From Clostridium sp. 1001271st1 H5 (GTDB lineage: Bacteria > Bacillota > Clostridia > Lachnospirales > Lachnospiraceae): a DNA stretch of 64,000 bases. The stretch spans positions 124,001-188,000 of the forward strand of contig NZ_SPHO01000006.1 in NCBI RefSeq assembly GCF_005845215.1, in the 5' to 3' direction. Positions 18,257 through 26,382 of this stretch are shown here, one piece after another. Position numbers and translations under genes: made by a program. Numbering within the stretch: position 1 is the stretch's first letter; every line of letters starts with the position of its first letter. The notes under the pieces were generated by a model. The model saw nothing but the letters and a program-made list of their open reading frames with translations, was not told where the DNA came from and did no database searches.

Positions 18257-18294
18257 GCAGTCTGAGGTGCTGTTGCAGCAGCACCTCAGACTGC
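18257..18294 (+). terminator. 16-bp perfect hairpin after the HMA-like gene
   Basis: GCAGTCTGAGGTGCTG and its exact complement flank a six-base loop. There is no T-run after it, so termination efficiency is uncertain. A second, smaller hairpin lies at 18307-18332 (GGCTC...GAGCC). Confidence 0.5.
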
Positions 18295-18346
18295 TGCAGA
18301 CAAAGCGGCTCTGGGATTTGCATCCCGGAGCCTGCTTTCTAACAAT

Positions 18347-18604
18347 TCAGAACAATCCTTTCATATACAGAAAATTGTAAATCTGCTTAAAGATAGACCT
18401 CTGTCTGGCTGTAAGCCTGGTGGAGCCAGTTGTGCTACAGACTATGGCGGCAGGATGTGTCTCTCCCCATTTCTGCCTACGCCTTCCCCAACAGGGACCT
18501 GCCATATGGCAGAGGGCCACCACAAAGGAATGAAGCTCGTGGCCGCCGGGAACGCCGTGGAAAAGAATATTCCCGCCGCTGTAAAATCCCCGGTCCCGGG
18601 GCAC
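18347..18604 (-). pseudogene. AhpF-type reductase N-terminal relic
   Basis: The frame directly downstream of the peroxiredoxin gene on the same strand contains ILFHGVPGGHELHSFVVAL, which matches the conserved GVPGGHEFNSF block in the thioredoxin-like N-terminus of AhpF-type reductases. Further on, CSTTGSTRLTARQRS resembles the degenerate redox-motif region. The FAD and NADH domains are absent and the frame ends within about 85 codons. I read it as the eroded start of an ahpF gene that once followed ahpC. It has no ribosome site of its own. Confidence 0.55.
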
Positions 18605-18628
18605 CTGTCCTCTGTGCCGGCAGCTGTC

Positions 18629-19192
18629 CTATATCAGTCCTACCAAATCCAGGCTTGGCTTTAAAGTGTCTGCTCCGGGCTGCCATTTTGCGGGGCACAC
18701 CTGGTCGCCGTGTTCTGCCACAAACTGGGATGCCTGGACACGTCTGAACAACTCGTCCGCATTCCTGCCCACATTGCCTGCAATAACCTCGTAGGCCACA
18801 ATCTTACCTTCCGGATTCACAATGAAGCTTCCTCTTTCAGCCATTCCGTCCGCCTCTATCATCACGTCAAAATCCCTGGCCAGTCTGCCCGTGGGGTCTG
18901 CCAGCATGGGGTAATTGATTTTTCGGATGGTCTTGGATGCATCGTGCCATGCCTTGTGGACAAAATGGCTGTCGCAGGACACGCTGTATATCTCGCAGCC
19001 GGCTGTTTTAAAATCCTCATACTTATCAGCCAGGTCCTCCAGCTCAGTGGGGCACACAAAGGTAAAATCCGCCGGATAGAAAAAGAATATGGCCCACTTG
19101 CCTAATACGTCTGATTTCTTTACTTCCCTGAACGCTCCGCCTGCATAGGCCTGTACTGTAAAATCGCTGATTTCTTTTCCAATTAATGACAT
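18629..19192 (-). CDS. ahpC: Typical 2-Cys peroxiredoxin (AhpC)
   Basis: 187 residues, the full AhpC length. The peroxidatic cysteine is C47 in FTFVCPTE and the resolving cysteine is in GDQVCPAKW near residue 166. It reduces hydrogen peroxide and organic peroxides in the cytoplasm. Its usual reductase AhpF is only a relic downstream, so another thioredoxin system must recycle it. AGGAGG precedes the ATG. The promoter at 19353-19381 is near consensus, with an iron-type palindrome just downstream of the -10 and a large palindrome just upstream of the -35. Confidence 0.95.
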   Translation of the reverse strand: MSLIGKEISDFTVQAYAGGAFREVKKSDVLGKWAIFFFYPADFTFVCPTELEDLADKYEDFKTAGCEIYSVSCDSHFVHKAWHDASKTIRKINYPMLADPTGRLARDFDVMIEADGMAERGSFIVNPEGKIVAYEVIAGNVGRNADELFRRVQASQFVAEHGDQVCPAKWQPGADTLKPSLDLVGLI

Positions 19193-19329
19193 ATTGTTTC
19201 CTCCTGTTATTTATGATGGTTTTTAGGTGTTCTCCCGCTGTTCTTCTCTGATAATCTTGCTGATAACCCGGCAAACCATTCAGGTTACAGCGGTTTGGTT
19301 TATATTGGTATTTAAGTGCCGCTCCTTTG

Positions 19330-19343
19330 TTAGTTTTAACTAA
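19330..19343. promoter_or_regulatory. Iron-type box TTAGTTTTAACTAA at the ahpC promoter
   Basis: Perfect palindrome, extended to GTTAGTT-TT-AACTAAC, beginning 10 bases downstream of the -10 hexamer. A protein bound here would block transcription start. Same pattern as at feoB and the ABC pair. Confidence 0.7.
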
Positions 19344-19352
19344 CTTAGTTAT

Positions 19353-19381
19353 ATTTTACCAAATCACCGGCTGTTTGTCAA
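19353..19381 (-). promoter_or_regulatory. Sigma-A promoter of ahpC
   Basis: TTGACA, 17-base spacer, TAAAAT on the minus strand, with a leader of about 150 bases. Confidence 0.8.
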
Positions 19382-19418
19382 GAAACAATATTAATAATAA
19401 TTATTAATATTGTTTCTT
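19380..19418. repeat. 39-base perfect AT-rich palindrome
   Basis: Two 19-base arms pair perfectly around one central base. It starts within the -35 box of ahpC and extends upstream. It is almost all A/T apart from the outer AAGAAAC/GTTTCTT. It may be an operator for a redox or metal regulator, or a cruciform or terminator element between ahpC and the EIIC-like gene. Confidence 0.8.
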
Positions 19419-19430
19419 TTGTAACATGAG

Positions 19431-19468
19431 CAAAAAAACAGCCGGACAAGTTTCCTCATCCGGCTGTT
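19431..19468 (-). terminator. Intrinsic terminator of the EIIC-like gene
   Basis: AACAGCCGGA pairs with TCCGGCTGTT; on the minus strand the stem is followed by a run of T. It lies 15 bases after the stop codon. Confidence 0.9.
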
Positions 19469-19482
19469 CCCGCCCTTCCTTA

Positions 19483-20511
19483 TTACTCATCAAATGAATT
19501 AATGACTGATAATTCCGGCTTCATATCATATTTCTTCTTGAAAGCAATGGCTCCCACAACGCCTGCCAGGGTACCGCTGATACCGGCCAGCAGCAGTGCC
19601 ATCAGTACCTTTAACGGCGGATTGAAGGCAAAGGGCGCCAGCAGTCCCGGTATGGGAGAAGCGGTTCCCGGGGCATTGTTGATGATGCCCAGGAATGCGG
19701 CGGCTACTCCCGCAAAGCCTCCCCCGAAGAAATTGGAACAGTAAATCGGTATGGGATGCTTTGTAATAATATGCGCCTGTGTCAATGGCTCCATCATAAC
19801 AGCTGCTACGTTGCTGTTATCCCCGAAGTGGAGCATTTTAAAGATAACGCCGTTGGTAAAGGAACCGCCGAAGCAGGCAATGGCTGCAATGCCCATGGGC
19901 AGTCCCGTAAGTCCCAGCATGGCGGTGAGGGCCATGGAACTAAGGGGCGACGTACAAATCATCTTGATGACGCCTCCCAGCAGAAGTCCCATAAGAATGG
20001 GGGACTGCTCGGTAGCTGCCGTAATCATGCCGCCGATGTGAGCCAGGGCTGCATTTACAGCCGGATCCACCAGGAAAGCAATGAATCTGGCAATGGGCGC
20101 AATCAAGAGGGCTCCCAGCACGGAATCCAGGCCCGGCGGAAGGTGCTTCTCAATAAACGGTGCAAGAAAGCCAATTGCATATCCTGCGATGAATCCCGGA
20201 AGAATGCCGTATCCACCCAATGCAACGCCTCCAACTACCGCAAACACAGGATTCACACCCATGCCAATCGGTACCATGATTGCCGCTGCCACACCGCCCA
20301 TATTGCCCGATATGGTACCAGTCTCTCCAAGAAATGCCAGGTGAAGCAAATCTCCGGATATGTACCTGTGGACAGCCTCCACCAGGAAAGTTGCAACTGC
20401 TGCATTGGCCATTCCCGACATGGCCGCTGAACCTTTGGGTGCCTTCATGCTGAAAAGTGAGAATGCTGCCAGCGTCAATAATAGTAATCCTAACCCCGTA
20501 ATAATTGTCAT
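19483..20511 (-). CDS. EIIC-like membrane transporter under glycine control
   Basis: 342 residues, strongly hydrophobic, about ten membrane helices. It is recognisable as the PTS_EIIC_2 group (PF13303): GMANAAVATFLVEAVHRYI, GGYGILPGFIAGYAIGFLAP and PLSSMALTAMLGLTGLP are typical. No EIIA or EIIB domain or gene is adjacent, so classical phosphotransfer is doubtful. A tandem glycine riboswitch followed by a terminator lies in its leader, so expression should rise with glycine; that suggests glycine or glycine-derived compound transport, by inference. The ATG at 20511 follows AGGAGG and is preferred over an upstream in-frame codon. Confidence 0.8.
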   Translation of the reverse strand: MTIITGLGLLLLTLAAFSLFSMKAPKGSAAMSGMANAAVATFLVEAVHRYISGDLLHLAFLGETGTISGNMGGVAAAIMVPIGMGVNPVFAVVGGVALGGYGILPGFIAGYAIGFLAPFIEKHLPPGLDSVLGALLIAPIARFIAFLVDPAVNAALAHIGGMITAATEQSPILMGLLLGGVIKMICTSPLSSMALTAMLGLTGLPMGIAAIACFGGSFTNGVIFKMLHFGDNSNVAAVMMEPLTQAHIITKHPIPIYCSNFFGGGFAGVAAAFLGIINNAPGTASPIPGLLAPFAFNPPLKVLMALLLAGISGTLAGVVGAIAFKKKYDMKPELSVINSFDE

Positions 20512-20664
20512 AAATCTACGTTCCTCCTGTTTTTTGCTCTCCGCAGATATCCCTTGGCCGCTTCCCACCACAGACCGCCGTTACCGCTGTGATAGCTCTT
20601 AAGCTAAGGTATATCCTTGGTAGAGTTTTCGCAATGCAGGTAACGAAGAAGTCCCCAAAATTGC

Positions 20665-20711
20665 AAAAAAACAGAGACAGACATAAACATAGCGTAGATG
20701 TCTGCCTCTGT
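20665..20711 (-). terminator. Riboswitch-controlled terminator
   Basis: ACAGAGGCAGACAT pairs with ATGTCTGTCTCTGT, followed by seven T on the minus strand. The 5' arm overlaps the 3' strand of the second glycine aptamer, so ligand binding would prevent this hairpin and permit read-through. Confidence 0.85.
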
Positions 20712-20876
20712 CCTTTCACCTGAAAGTTTCCCTGACGCGGTTGCTGCTATGCCGCAGGTTGCTTCATCGGTATTCACAATTTAGTGACCTTCTCCAGAGT
20801 CCCGTCCGAATTCGATTCTTTTGCCTGAGAGTTTGCGCATCCCCTTCGGCGTTACCTGACGGTAAGCTCTCCCGAA
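20700..20876 (-). promoter_or_regulatory. Tandem glycine riboswitch
   Basis: On the minus strand the first aptamer shows GGGAGAG, CCGAAGGGG and AAACTCTCAGGCAAAAG. The linker leads to a second aptamer with GGGACTCTGGAGA, ACCGATGAAG and AAACTTTCAGGTGAAAGG then ACAGAGG. These are the conserved cores of the glycine (gcvT) riboswitch class. The arrangement of two aptamers and an overlapping terminator predicts an ON switch. Confidence 0.92.
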
Positions 20877-20909
20877 TTCATCAACCGGTCTGTCATTAAC
20901 TTTGTTTAT

Positions 20910-20938
20910 ATTTTAACATCAAACATAGAAAAAAGCAA
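20910..20938 (-). promoter_or_regulatory. Promoter of the riboswitch-controlled gene
   Basis: TTGCTT, 17-base spacer, TAAAAT on the minus strand, about 35 bases upstream of the first aptamer. Confidence 0.7.
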
Positions 20939-21124
20939 TAGAATTATGTTCAGTTCATTTCTTTTTCACAAAAATCCGCATGTGTTTTTATGCACCTGGC
21001 ACAAAATAGTCCATAAAAAATGACAGAAAATAAACGGATGTCCATTTACTCTCTGCCATCCTTAAATTAATTGTAAAATATAGGAAGGGGGATTTTATTT
21101 TTTCTCCGTATACGCCCCAAAAAA

Positions 21125-23200
21125 TCAGTCCAGAAGATTGGTCATGCTCTTTAAGCTGACGGCCAGCGTGGAGGTGTTATGGAGCATGGCTGACGCGGCC
21201 GGGGTTATGACGCCTCCCACTCCCAGCAGAATAAGGCCCAGGTTAAAACCGATGACAAACCGGTAGTTCCGGTCAATCCGGTCCATAAGTCCCCGGCTGA
21301 TGGCCCTCAGTGTCACCAGCTGGAACAGGTTATCCTCGGAGATGGTGATATCTGCTATCTCCCTGGCAATCTCAGCCCCCTCGCTGATGGCAATTCCAGC
21401 GTCGGCAGCCGACAGGGCCGGCGAATCATTGATTCCATCGCCAATCATAATAACCCTGCGGCCCTTTCTCTTTTCTTCCTCCACAAACCTGGCCTTGTCC
21501 TCAGGAAGGACTTCTGAATCGTATTCATCCACTCCCACGCGCCTGGCAATGGCGGCAGCCGTGCGTTCGCTGTCCCCTGTCATCATAACAATCTTGGTTA
21601 TATCCTGCCTGTGAAGGGCGGCAATGACAGCATCAGCCTCATCCCTCAGCGGGTCCTCAATGCAGATTACAGCTGCCAGGTTTCCTCCGATGGCAAGGTA
21701 GAGATGGGAATATTCCGCGGGCAGGCTGTCAAACTCATCCCTTTTATCCTCCGGTATCCTGCATCCCTCATCCTCAAATACAAAGTGATAGCTTCCTATC
21801 ACCACCCTCTCATCGCCCACATAGGTGGCTATGCCGTGGGCCACCATATAATCCACCCTGGAATGCATCTCCTTGTGAACCAGCCCCCGCTTCACCGCCT
21901 CATGGACCACCGCGTTGGCCATGGAGTGGGGGAAATGCTCCTCCAGGCAGGCCGCAATCCGCAGCAGCTCATCCTTCTTCATGCCGTTGAATACCACCAC
22001 GTCCGCCACCTGGGGCCTGGCCTTTGTCAGGGTTCCTGTCTTGTCAAAGACAATGGTGTCCGCAGCAGCCACTGCCTCCATGTATTTGCCGCCCTTTACC
22101 GTAATATGGTAGCTGCTGGCCTCCCGCATGGCCGAGAGCACGGAAAGGGGCATGGCCAGCTTCAGCGCGCAGGAGAAGTCCACCATCAGAATAGACAGGG
22201 CCTTGGTCACATTGCGCGTCAGAAGCCACGTCAGGGCGGTTCCGCCCAGGCTCCAGGGGACTAAGGCGTCAGCCAGGGTGGCTGCCTTGCCTTCTGCCGT
22301 GGACTTAAGCTGCTCCGACTCCTCAATCATGGTCACAATACGCTCAAACCGGGTGTCGCCTGCCGCCTTTTTGACCCGGAGGGTAATCTCCCCCTCCTCA
22401 ACGGCTGTCCCTGCATACACATAGGAACCCTCTTCCTTCCTGACAGCTACGGACTCCCCTGTCATGGACGCCTGGTTCACCATGGCATCCCCCGAGGCAA
22501 CCACACCGTCCAGAGGGATGACATTCCCCATGTGGACCGTTACCAGGTCTCCCTCCCGGATTTTTGAAACAGGGACCAGGACCTCTGTTCCGTCCACATT
22601 CTGCCATACCCTGGAAATATTCAGGGACATGCTCCTGGCAAGGTCGCCCACAGACTTTTTGCGGGTCCATTCCTCCAGAAGCTCCCCGATTCCCAGGAGA
22701 AACATGACCGAACCAGCTGTGTCAAAATCCCTTCTCAGCACAGAGACGGCAATGGCTGTGGCGTCCAGCACCTCCACCTCCAGCTTTCCTCTGAGCAGGC
22801 ACCGGATTCCCTTCATCAGATACCGGAGGGTGTGGGCTGCCGTATAGACGGCCCGGACAGGAGCCGGCAGGAGGGACTTTGTAAATGCCCGCACCACCAC
22901 CTTCTGCACCAGTTTTTCCTTGTATTCCCGGTTCAGGGCCCTGCCGCTGTTCTTTGGCACCAGTTCCTGAATCCGCTGATTCTCATAAGAGAACCGCTGT
23001 ATATCCTCCAGGATTTTCCCGGAACCGCCCTCATACACAACCACTGCATCCGCTGTTCTCTCATATACCCTGACAGCCTTTACCCCGGGAAGGGTACAGA
23101 TATAATAATGGAGCAAATCAGCCTGCCGTATGCTCATATCCTTCTGATAAAAATGAATTCTAACCCTTCCCCTTATCTCATGTCTAATCACAAACTTCAT
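21125..23200 (-). CDS. P1B-type heavy-metal ATPase with atypical SC motif
   Basis: 691 residues. The N-terminus (1-65) is a ferredoxin-like HMA_2-type domain without CxxC. Further on are the TGES actuator motif near residue 248, DKTGTLT with the phosphorylated Asp near 392, HP in HFPHSMANAV and the hinge MIGDGINDSPAL near 595. The transmembrane metal site, normally CPC or SPC, reads VDFSCALKLAMP, with Ser-Cys and no adjacent Pro. It is probably a metal exporter for Fe, Mn or Zn; its place near feo favours iron. AGGAG precedes the ATG. It is 87 bases downstream of a DUF6110-like gene. Confidence 0.88.
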   Translation of the reverse strand: MKFVIRHEIRGRVRIHFYQKDMSIRQADLLHYYICTLPGVKAVRVYERTADAVVVYEGGSGKILEDIQRFSYENQRIQELVPKNSGRALNREYKEKLVQKVVVRAFTKSLLPAPVRAVYTAAHTLRYLMKGIRCLLRGKLEVEVLDATAIAVSVLRRDFDTAGSVMFLLGIGELLEEWTRKKSVGDLARSMSLNISRVWQNVDGTEVLVPVSKIREGDLVTVHMGNVIPLDGVVASGDAMVNQASMTGESVAVRKEEGSYVYAGTAVEEGEITLRVKKAAGDTRFERIVTMIEESEQLKSTAEGKAATLADALVPWSLGGTALTWLLTRNVTKALSILMVDFSCALKLAMPLSVLSAMREASSYHITVKGGKYMEAVAAADTIVFDKTGTLTKARPQVADVVVFNGMKKDELLRIAACLEEHFPHSMANAVVHEAVKRGLVHKEMHSRVDYMVAHGIATYVGDERVVIGSYHFVFEDEGCRIPEDKRDEFDSLPAEYSHLYLAIGGNLAAVICIEDPLRDEADAVIAALHRQDITKIVMMTGDSERTAAAIARRVGVDEYDSEVLPEDKARFVEEEKRKGRRVIMIGDGINDSPALSAADAGIAISEGAEIAREIADITISEDNLFQLVTLRAISRGLMDRIDRNYRFVIGFNLGLILLGVGGVITPAASAMLHNTSTLAVSLKSMTNLLD

Positions 23201-23287
23201 TGTTTTAAGCTCCTATTCTCAACCTGGCCGGACACTTTCCGGAAAAAATTACCGCCCGGAGATATCCTTCCCCAGGCGGATTGTATC

Positions 23288-23620
23288 CTACGCTGTAACC
23301 GTATCAGCAGGAGCTGTCCCCGCTTCCTTTAAGCCTTCTGCGGTCTGCTCCGGGGTTTCCTCCCCGCTCTCATCCTCAAATACGTCTTCCTGATAGCGCT
23401 GCGCATTGATTTCCTTAGCCTCTGCCAGAATGTCCTCAGCGTTCTCCTGGATATTGGTAGCGGTAGTCATCACACAGTCCTTAGCCCTTAATCCGGCTGC
23501 CAGGCAGTTGATGTAAAACTTCTTGGCGTCATCACTTCCCAAAATCTTTACGCCAGCTGTTCCAAACAGGACGCCGCCTAAAAAAAGGCCTATTCTCTTA
23601 CATTTAAAACAATCCATCAT
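23288..23620 (-). CDS. DUF6110-like membrane-associated small protein
   Basis: 110 residues. It begins MMDCFKCKRIGLFLGGVLFG, combining an N-terminal CxxC-type cysteine pair with a short Gly-rich membrane segment. An amphipathic helical section follows (KKFYINCLAAGLRAKDCVM), then an acidic Glu-rich tail. I recognise the DUF6110 type, small proteins encoded next to metal P-type ATPases. It shares a strand and probable operon with the ATPase. A partner or metal-delivery role is inferred. GGAGG lies 8 bases before the ATG. Confidence 0.65.
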   Translation of the reverse strand: MMDCFKCKRIGLFLGGVLFGTAGVKILGSDDAKKFYINCLAAGLRAKDCVMTTATNIQENAEDILAEAKEINAQRYQEDVFEDESGEETPEQTAEGLKEAGTAPADTVTA

Positions 23621-23665
23621 TCCTTTGCCCTCCTATTATTTTTATACTAACTTCCGCCCCCCGGG

Positions 23666-23679
23666 GTAGTCAATTCTAA
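23666..23679. promoter_or_regulatory. Imperfect iron-type box before the DUF6110/ATPase operon
   Basis: GTAG-N6-CTAA differs by one base from the TTAG-N6-CTAA palindrome and overlaps a TTGACT -35 candidate (23668-23673, minus strand). Confidence 0.35.
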
Positions 23680-23701
23680 CATAAGTTGTTGAGAAATTTG
23701 C

Positions 23702-23983
23702 TCATTTAGCCTCCCAGGACACGGCCTCTGCCTCGTCCTCCCTGTCAGGCACAAAGGAGTATTGATAGGAACGGACCAGCACACCGATTTCCTCCAGCGC
23801 ACTTACAGTCCTGTACACAGTGGCCATCCCCAGCTTCGGGTCCCGTTTCCGCGCCTCGTAGAAAATCTCCTTGCAGTTTGTCCAGTTTCCCTCCAGTATA
23901 ACATCTAAGAGCATCTTACGCTGTTCTGTAATCCGCATTCCCCTCCTCTGAAACTCATCTATCACCTGTGCCTTCTGCCACAT
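23702..23983 (-). CDS. Fur-like protein with DNA-binding domain only
   Basis: About 93 residues, against about 140 for full Fur/PerR/Zur proteins. The winged helix is intact: QRRGMRITEQRKMLLDVIL, and LGMATVYRTVSALEEIGVL as the recognition region. The C-terminal dimerisation domain with its His/Cys metal ligands is absent. The protein ends in an acidic tail with no CxxC. GGAGGG lies 7 bases before the ATG at 23983. It sits between the P1B ATPase operon and feoB, all on the minus strand. It could be an iron-blind competitor, or it may pair with another protein; alternatively a natural truncation. Confidence 0.75.
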   Translation of the reverse strand: MWQKAQVIDEFQRRGMRITEQRKMLLDVILEGNWTNCKEIFYEARKRDPKLGMATVYRTVSALEEIGVLVRSYQYSFVPDREDEAEAVSWEAK

Positions 23984-24122
23984 GTCAGTTCCCTCCTCAC
24001 CTTCCACCGGCCAAATCGGAATGTGTCCGGAAAATGCCTGCCTCAGCTTTTCCGGACACTTCTATCCTTCAGGTGCCCCGCACACAGGCCGGCCTTAAGC
24101 CGTGTCTGCCTGCGGCGGCACA

Positions 24123-26303
24123 TTATGATGCTGCTTTTGTCTTTATGCTGACATTAAGGGAGCTGCTTTCTTTATAAGGCCTTACCAGCAGATAAATGAA
24201 ACCAGCCACTACTGCAATTGCGGCAATTGCCCCGATTCCAAAGGTTCCTGTCATAAACCAGTTCCCCAGCTGGTAGATGCACAGTGAAACAGCGTATGCC
24301 AGCAGGGTCTGGTAGCCGATTGCAAACCAGGTCCACTTTGCATTGTTCATCTCGCGCTTGATGGCGCCGATGGCTGCAAAGCAGGGCGCGCACAACAGGT
24401 TAAATACCAGGAAGGAGTATGCGCTGGCCACAGTGAAGCTCTGTGCAAGGGTTCCCCAGATTTCCTCGCCGTCCTCAGCCACTTCTGCAAATCCGTAAAG
24501 GATGCCGAAGGTACCAACCACGTTCTCCTTTGCCACCAGGCCTGTGATGGCTGCAACGGCCGCCTGCCAGTTGCCCCAGCCCAGAGGTGCAAATATCCAA
24601 GCAATGCCCTGGCCAATGGTTGCCAGCAGTCCGTCAGACAAATCTTCCACCATCCCGAAGTGTCCGTCCGTAAAACCGAAGCTGGATGTAAACCATACAA
24701 AGATGGTGGATAACAGAATCACGGTTCCCGCCTTCTTGATGAATGACCAGCCCCTCTCCCACATGCTGCGCAGTACGTTGGATACAGTGGGAAGATGGTA
24801 GGCAGGAAGCTCCATTACAAATGGCGCCGGGTCCCCTGCAAACATTTTCGTCTTTTTTAAGATGATGCCGGAGCAGATAATGGCTGCGATTCCAACGAAA
24901 TAAGCGCTGGGTGCAACCCAGGAGGCGCCTCCGAACAGCGCGCCTGCAAACAATGCGATAATCGGAAGCTTGGCGCCGCAGGGAATAAAGGTGGTGGTCA
25001 TAATGGTCATTTTACGGTCCCTGTCATTCTCAATGGTACGGGAAGCCATGATTCCGGGAACGCCGCAGCCGGTTCCTATCAGCATTGGGATAAAGGACTT
25101 TCCCGACAGTCCGAACTTGCGGAAAATCCTGTCCATGATGAATGCAACCCTGGCCATGTAACCGCAGGACTCAAGGAATGCAAGGAAAATGAACAGTACC
25201 AGCATCTGAGGCACAAAGCCCAGCACAGCGCCAACACCGGCCACGATACCGTCTAAAATCAGGCTGGACAGCCAGTCAGCGCAGCCAACAGCCGCCAGGA
25301 AGCCTTCTGCCACAACCGGAATGCCAGGGACATCCATGCCGAACATGGACCAGCCTTCGCCAAACAGGCCGTCGTTGACCCAGTCGGTTGCAGCGGTTCC
25401 CACTGTGGATACGGATACATAGTAAACAATCCACATTACCACTGCAAAGATTGGGAGGGCCAGGAAACGGTTGGTGACAATGTGGTCAATCTTGTCGGAA
25501 ATACTCAGTTTTTCCCTGCTCTTCTTTTTATAGCACTTGCCAATGATGGAAGTAATGTATGTATAGCGCTCATTGGTAATGATGCTCTCAGCATCATCAT
25601 CCATGGTGTCTTCCATACGCTTTACAATGCTCTCCACATCCGGAACCATGGTCATCTGTGCTGCAATCTTGTCATCCCGTTCAAACAGCTTGACGGCATA
25701 GAAACGCTTCTGTGCCTCAGGCACATTGCCTCCGATGCACTGCTCGATTTCCTCCAGGGAAGCCTCCACATCAGAAGAAAACTTGTGTACCGGCACAGAC
25801 GCCCTGCTGTCCCTTGCCAGCTCCACTGCCTTGTTGGCAGCCTCCATGATGCCGGTGCCCTTTAATGCGGAAATCTCCGCCACCGGGCAGCCCAGTTCCC
25901 TGCTCAGGGCCTCGATATTAATCTGGTCCCCGCTCTTCTTAACCACGTCCATCATGTTAACGGCCATCAGCACGGGAATCCCCAGTTCCATCAGCTGGGT
26001 GGTCAGGTACAGGTTGCGCTCCAGATTGGTTCCATCCACAATATTCAGTATGGCGTCCGGACGCTCGGTAATCAGGTAATTCCTGGCAACCACTTCCTCC
26101 AGGGTGTAGGGAGACAGCGAATAAATACCGGGAAGGTCCATGATGATGACATCCTTGTTCCCCTTAAGTTTGCCTTCCTTTTTTTCCACCGTGACACCAG
26201 GCCAGTTACCTACAAACTGATTGGAACCGGTGAGACCATTAAACAGTGTGGTCTTTCCGCAGTTGGGATTACCGGCCAAAGCAATTTTGATTGACATTTT
26301 CAT
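24123..26303 (-). CDS. feoB: FeoB ferrous iron transporter
   Basis: 726 residues. The N-terminal GTPase has G1 GNPNCGKT, G2 VTVEKKEG, G3 DLPG and G4 NMMD within the first 125 residues. A helical regulatory domain follows, then the membrane part with about ten helices and the Gate motifs GTGCGVPGI and FIPCGAKLPI. It imports Fe2+ in a GTP-dependent manner. It is the last gene of feoA-feoA-feoB. A perfect TTAGTTTCAACTAA palindrome lies 40 bases before its ATG. GGAGG precedes the start. Confidence 0.97.
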   Translation of the reverse strand: MKMSIKIALAGNPNCGKTTLFNGLTGSNQFVGNWPGVTVEKKEGKLKGNKDVIIMDLPGIYSLSPYTLEEVVARNYLITERPDAILNIVDGTNLERNLYLTTQLMELGIPVLMAVNMMDVVKKSGDQINIEALSRELGCPVAEISALKGTGIMEAANKAVELARDSRASVPVHKFSSDVEASLEEIEQCIGGNVPEAQKRFYAVKLFERDDKIAAQMTMVPDVESIVKRMEDTMDDDAESIITNERYTYITSIIGKCYKKKSREKLSISDKIDHIVTNRFLALPIFAVVMWIVYYVSVSTVGTAATDWVNDGLFGEGWSMFGMDVPGIPVVAEGFLAAVGCADWLSSLILDGIVAGVGAVLGFVPQMLVLFIFLAFLESCGYMARVAFIMDRIFRKFGLSGKSFIPMLIGTGCGVPGIMASRTIENDRDRKMTIMTTTFIPCGAKLPIIALFAGALFGGASWVAPSAYFVGIAAIICSGIILKKTKMFAGDPAPFVMELPAYHLPTVSNVLRSMWERGWSFIKKAGTVILLSTIFVWFTSSFGFTDGHFGMVEDLSDGLLATIGQGIAWIFAPLGWGNWQAAVAAITGLVAKENVVGTFGILYGFAEVAEDGEEIWGTLAQSFTVASAYSFLVFNLLCAPCFAAIGAIKREMNNAKWTWFAIGYQTLLAYAVSLCIYQLGNWFMTGTFGIGAIAAIAVVAGFIYLLVRPYKESSSLNVSIKTKAAS

Positions 26304-26342
26304 ATCCTCCTCATTTTCTTATTGAGAAAATTTATCAACAAA

Positions 26343-26356
26343 TTAGTTTCAACTAA
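26343..26356. promoter_or_regulatory. Iron-type box TTAGTTTCAACTAA before feoB
   Basis: Perfect palindrome in the feoA-feoB gap, identical to the site upstream of the IrtA-like ABC gene at 17038. It suggests an internal, separately regulated feoB promoter. Confidence 0.7.
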
Positions 26357-26382
26357 CTCAGTTCTTTAAAAAAAAGCAGTTT

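Noticed and set aside
18430..18747. Plus-strand open frames across the ahpC 3' end
   Set aside because: They overlap the AhpC coding region and the AhpF-like relic, which has recognisable similarity on the minus strand.
19756..20430. 224-codon open frame on the plus strand
   Set aside because: It lies wholly antisense to the EIIC-like gene, has no ribosome site and gives a His/Asn/Gln-rich translation typical of an antisense frame.
21611..22264. 217-codon open frame on the plus strand
   Set aside because: Antisense to the well-supported P1B ATPase and without domain features.
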